Assembly (NCBI GenBank): GCA_902826145.1
Contig: CADEDT010000002.1
Coordinates: forward strand, 1-64,000
DNA from: an uncultured Caulobacteraceae bacterium
GTDB taxonomy: Bacteria > Pseudomonadota > Alphaproteobacteria > Caulobacterales > Aquidulcibacteraceae
Direction: 5' to 3'
Length of the DNA: 64,000 bases
Part shown: one piece after another, positions 63,422 through 64,000 of the stretch
Numbering within the stretch: the first letter of the stretch is position 1
Layout of the letters: each line of letters opens with the position of its first letter
Notes under the pieces: generated by a model
The model's input: the letters and a program-made list of their open reading frames with translations, nothing else
Told to the model about the DNA's origin: nothing
Databases searched by the model: none
Translations under genes and position numbers: made by a program

Positions 63422-64000
63422 ATGGCGGAACGCGACTACGTGCTCGGCACGCACGACGATGAAATCTATCGCTTGGGCTTCCAGCACCGCGTTTGGCGGC
63501 CGCGTGCGCTAGATGCATGGGCGCGCGCCAAGATTGGCGACGGCTGCAAGGTGATAGACTTCGGCGCCGGGCCTGGTTTCGCCACGATGGATCTGGCGGA
63601 AATGGTTGGACCGAAGGGCCAGGTGCATGCGCTAGAACGTTCGCGACGCTTCCTTGACACGTTGGAGGCTCAAGCGAAGGCGCGTGGCTTCACGCAAGTG
63701 AAGGCGCACGAAATCGACGTCGTCACCGACCCTATTCCGGTGACCGGTGCTGATGCGGCTTGGGCGCGGTGGATATTCGCATTCCTGCCGCGGCCGAAAG
63801 AAGCGCTACAGAAGCTTGTTGACGCGCTGAAGCCAGGCGGCGCGCTCGTCGTTCACGAATACCTCGACTACGAAACCTGGAAGCTCGCACCGCCGGCGCC
63901 GAATTTCGAACGCTTCGTCGATGAGGTCGTCGCCAATTGGCGTTCCAGCGGCGGCGAACCTGACATTGCGCGCAACCTGCCGGCTTGGCTCACCGAAATG
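63422..64000 (+). CDS. Class I SAM-dependent methyltransferase (partial, runs off the window)
   Basis: The ATG at 63422 (GGAG 7 nt upstream) opens a frame that continues to the window edge (193 codons, no stop). The SAM-binding motif I VIDFGAGPGFATMDLAE and the following acidic residue in VHALERSRR indicate a class I methyltransferase. The later segment ALKPGGALVVHEYLDYETW is typical of motif IV-VI. The substrate is unknown. It is divergent from the hydrolase. Confidence 0.85.
   Translation, partial: MAERDYVLGTHDDEIYRLGFQHRVWRPRALDAWARAKIGDGCKVIDFGAGPGFATMDLAEMVGPKGQVHALERSRRFLDTLEAQAKARGFTQVKAHEIDVVTDPIPVTGADAAWARWIFAFLPRPKEALQKLVDALKPGGALVVHEYLDYETWKLAPPAPNFERFVDEVVANWRSSGGEPDIARNLPAWLTEM

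Overview
The window is a gene-dense, high-GC piece of an alphaproteobacterial chromosome. Gene content and order (DUF5930/M23 peptidase next to a bactofilin, rne divergent from amiC-PBP1A-prfB, scpAB-tatABC-serS, surE-pcm-nlpD-yajC-secDF, NDUFA12-mlaD-DUF2155, a DnaA-like Hda ATPase beside ppk-ppx, a TonB receptor beside a beta-propeller phytase) point to Caulobacterales or a close relative such as the Hyphomonadaceae. The family placement is inferred from remembered gene order, not from a search. I saw no rRNA, tRNA or CRISPR array.

Layout: 0-6.2 kb holds envelope/cytoskeleton genes (M23 peptidase, bactofilin), two small envelope proteins, a TetR-SRPBCC operon with a clear palindromic operator, and prfB, which is split by a canonical +1 programmed frameshift. 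6.2-16.4 kb is cell-wall and RNA-processing core: PBP1A, a Tat-exported amidase, a secreted HExxH protein, RNase E with a long leader, an M48/TPR protease and a DsbA-like protein. 16.4-23.5 kb is the reverse-strand export block secF-secD-yajC and nlpD-pcm-surE. 23.5-32 kb holds NDUFA12-mlaD-DUF2155, a large class II ribonucleotide-reductase-like protein that has lost its catalytic motifs, and an ABC exporter pair.

32.3-36.1 kb is accessory DNA. Perfect 25-nt inverted repeats enclose an IS1595-type transposase and five passenger genes of mostly unknown function. Short direct repeats lie at the outer edges, and the two flanks form a palindrome when rejoined. I read this as a cargo-bearing IS1595-family transposon.

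36.3-44.5 kb returns to core genes: two secreted pentapeptide-repeat paralogues, aspS with a translationally close GFA-family gene, then serS, tatCBA and scpBA. 44.6-64 kb holds RNase D, a serine hydrolase lipoprotein, a TonB receptor and phytase pair with a Pho-box-like element between them, a cyclase-TPR signalling protein, the polyphosphate genes ppx and ppk, hdaA, DUF2066, purM-purN, a Crp/Fnr regulator, a three-domain metallo-hydrolase/pseudo-receiver/GAF protein and the start of a methyltransferase.

The items most worth a second look are the RNR-derived pseudoenzyme (25.5-28.3 kb), the cargo transposon with its unknown two-gene cassette (34.7-35.6 kb) and repeated start-site modules, the prfB frameshift, the hydrolase with a degenerate receiver domain, and the Pho-box-like site at the phytase locus.
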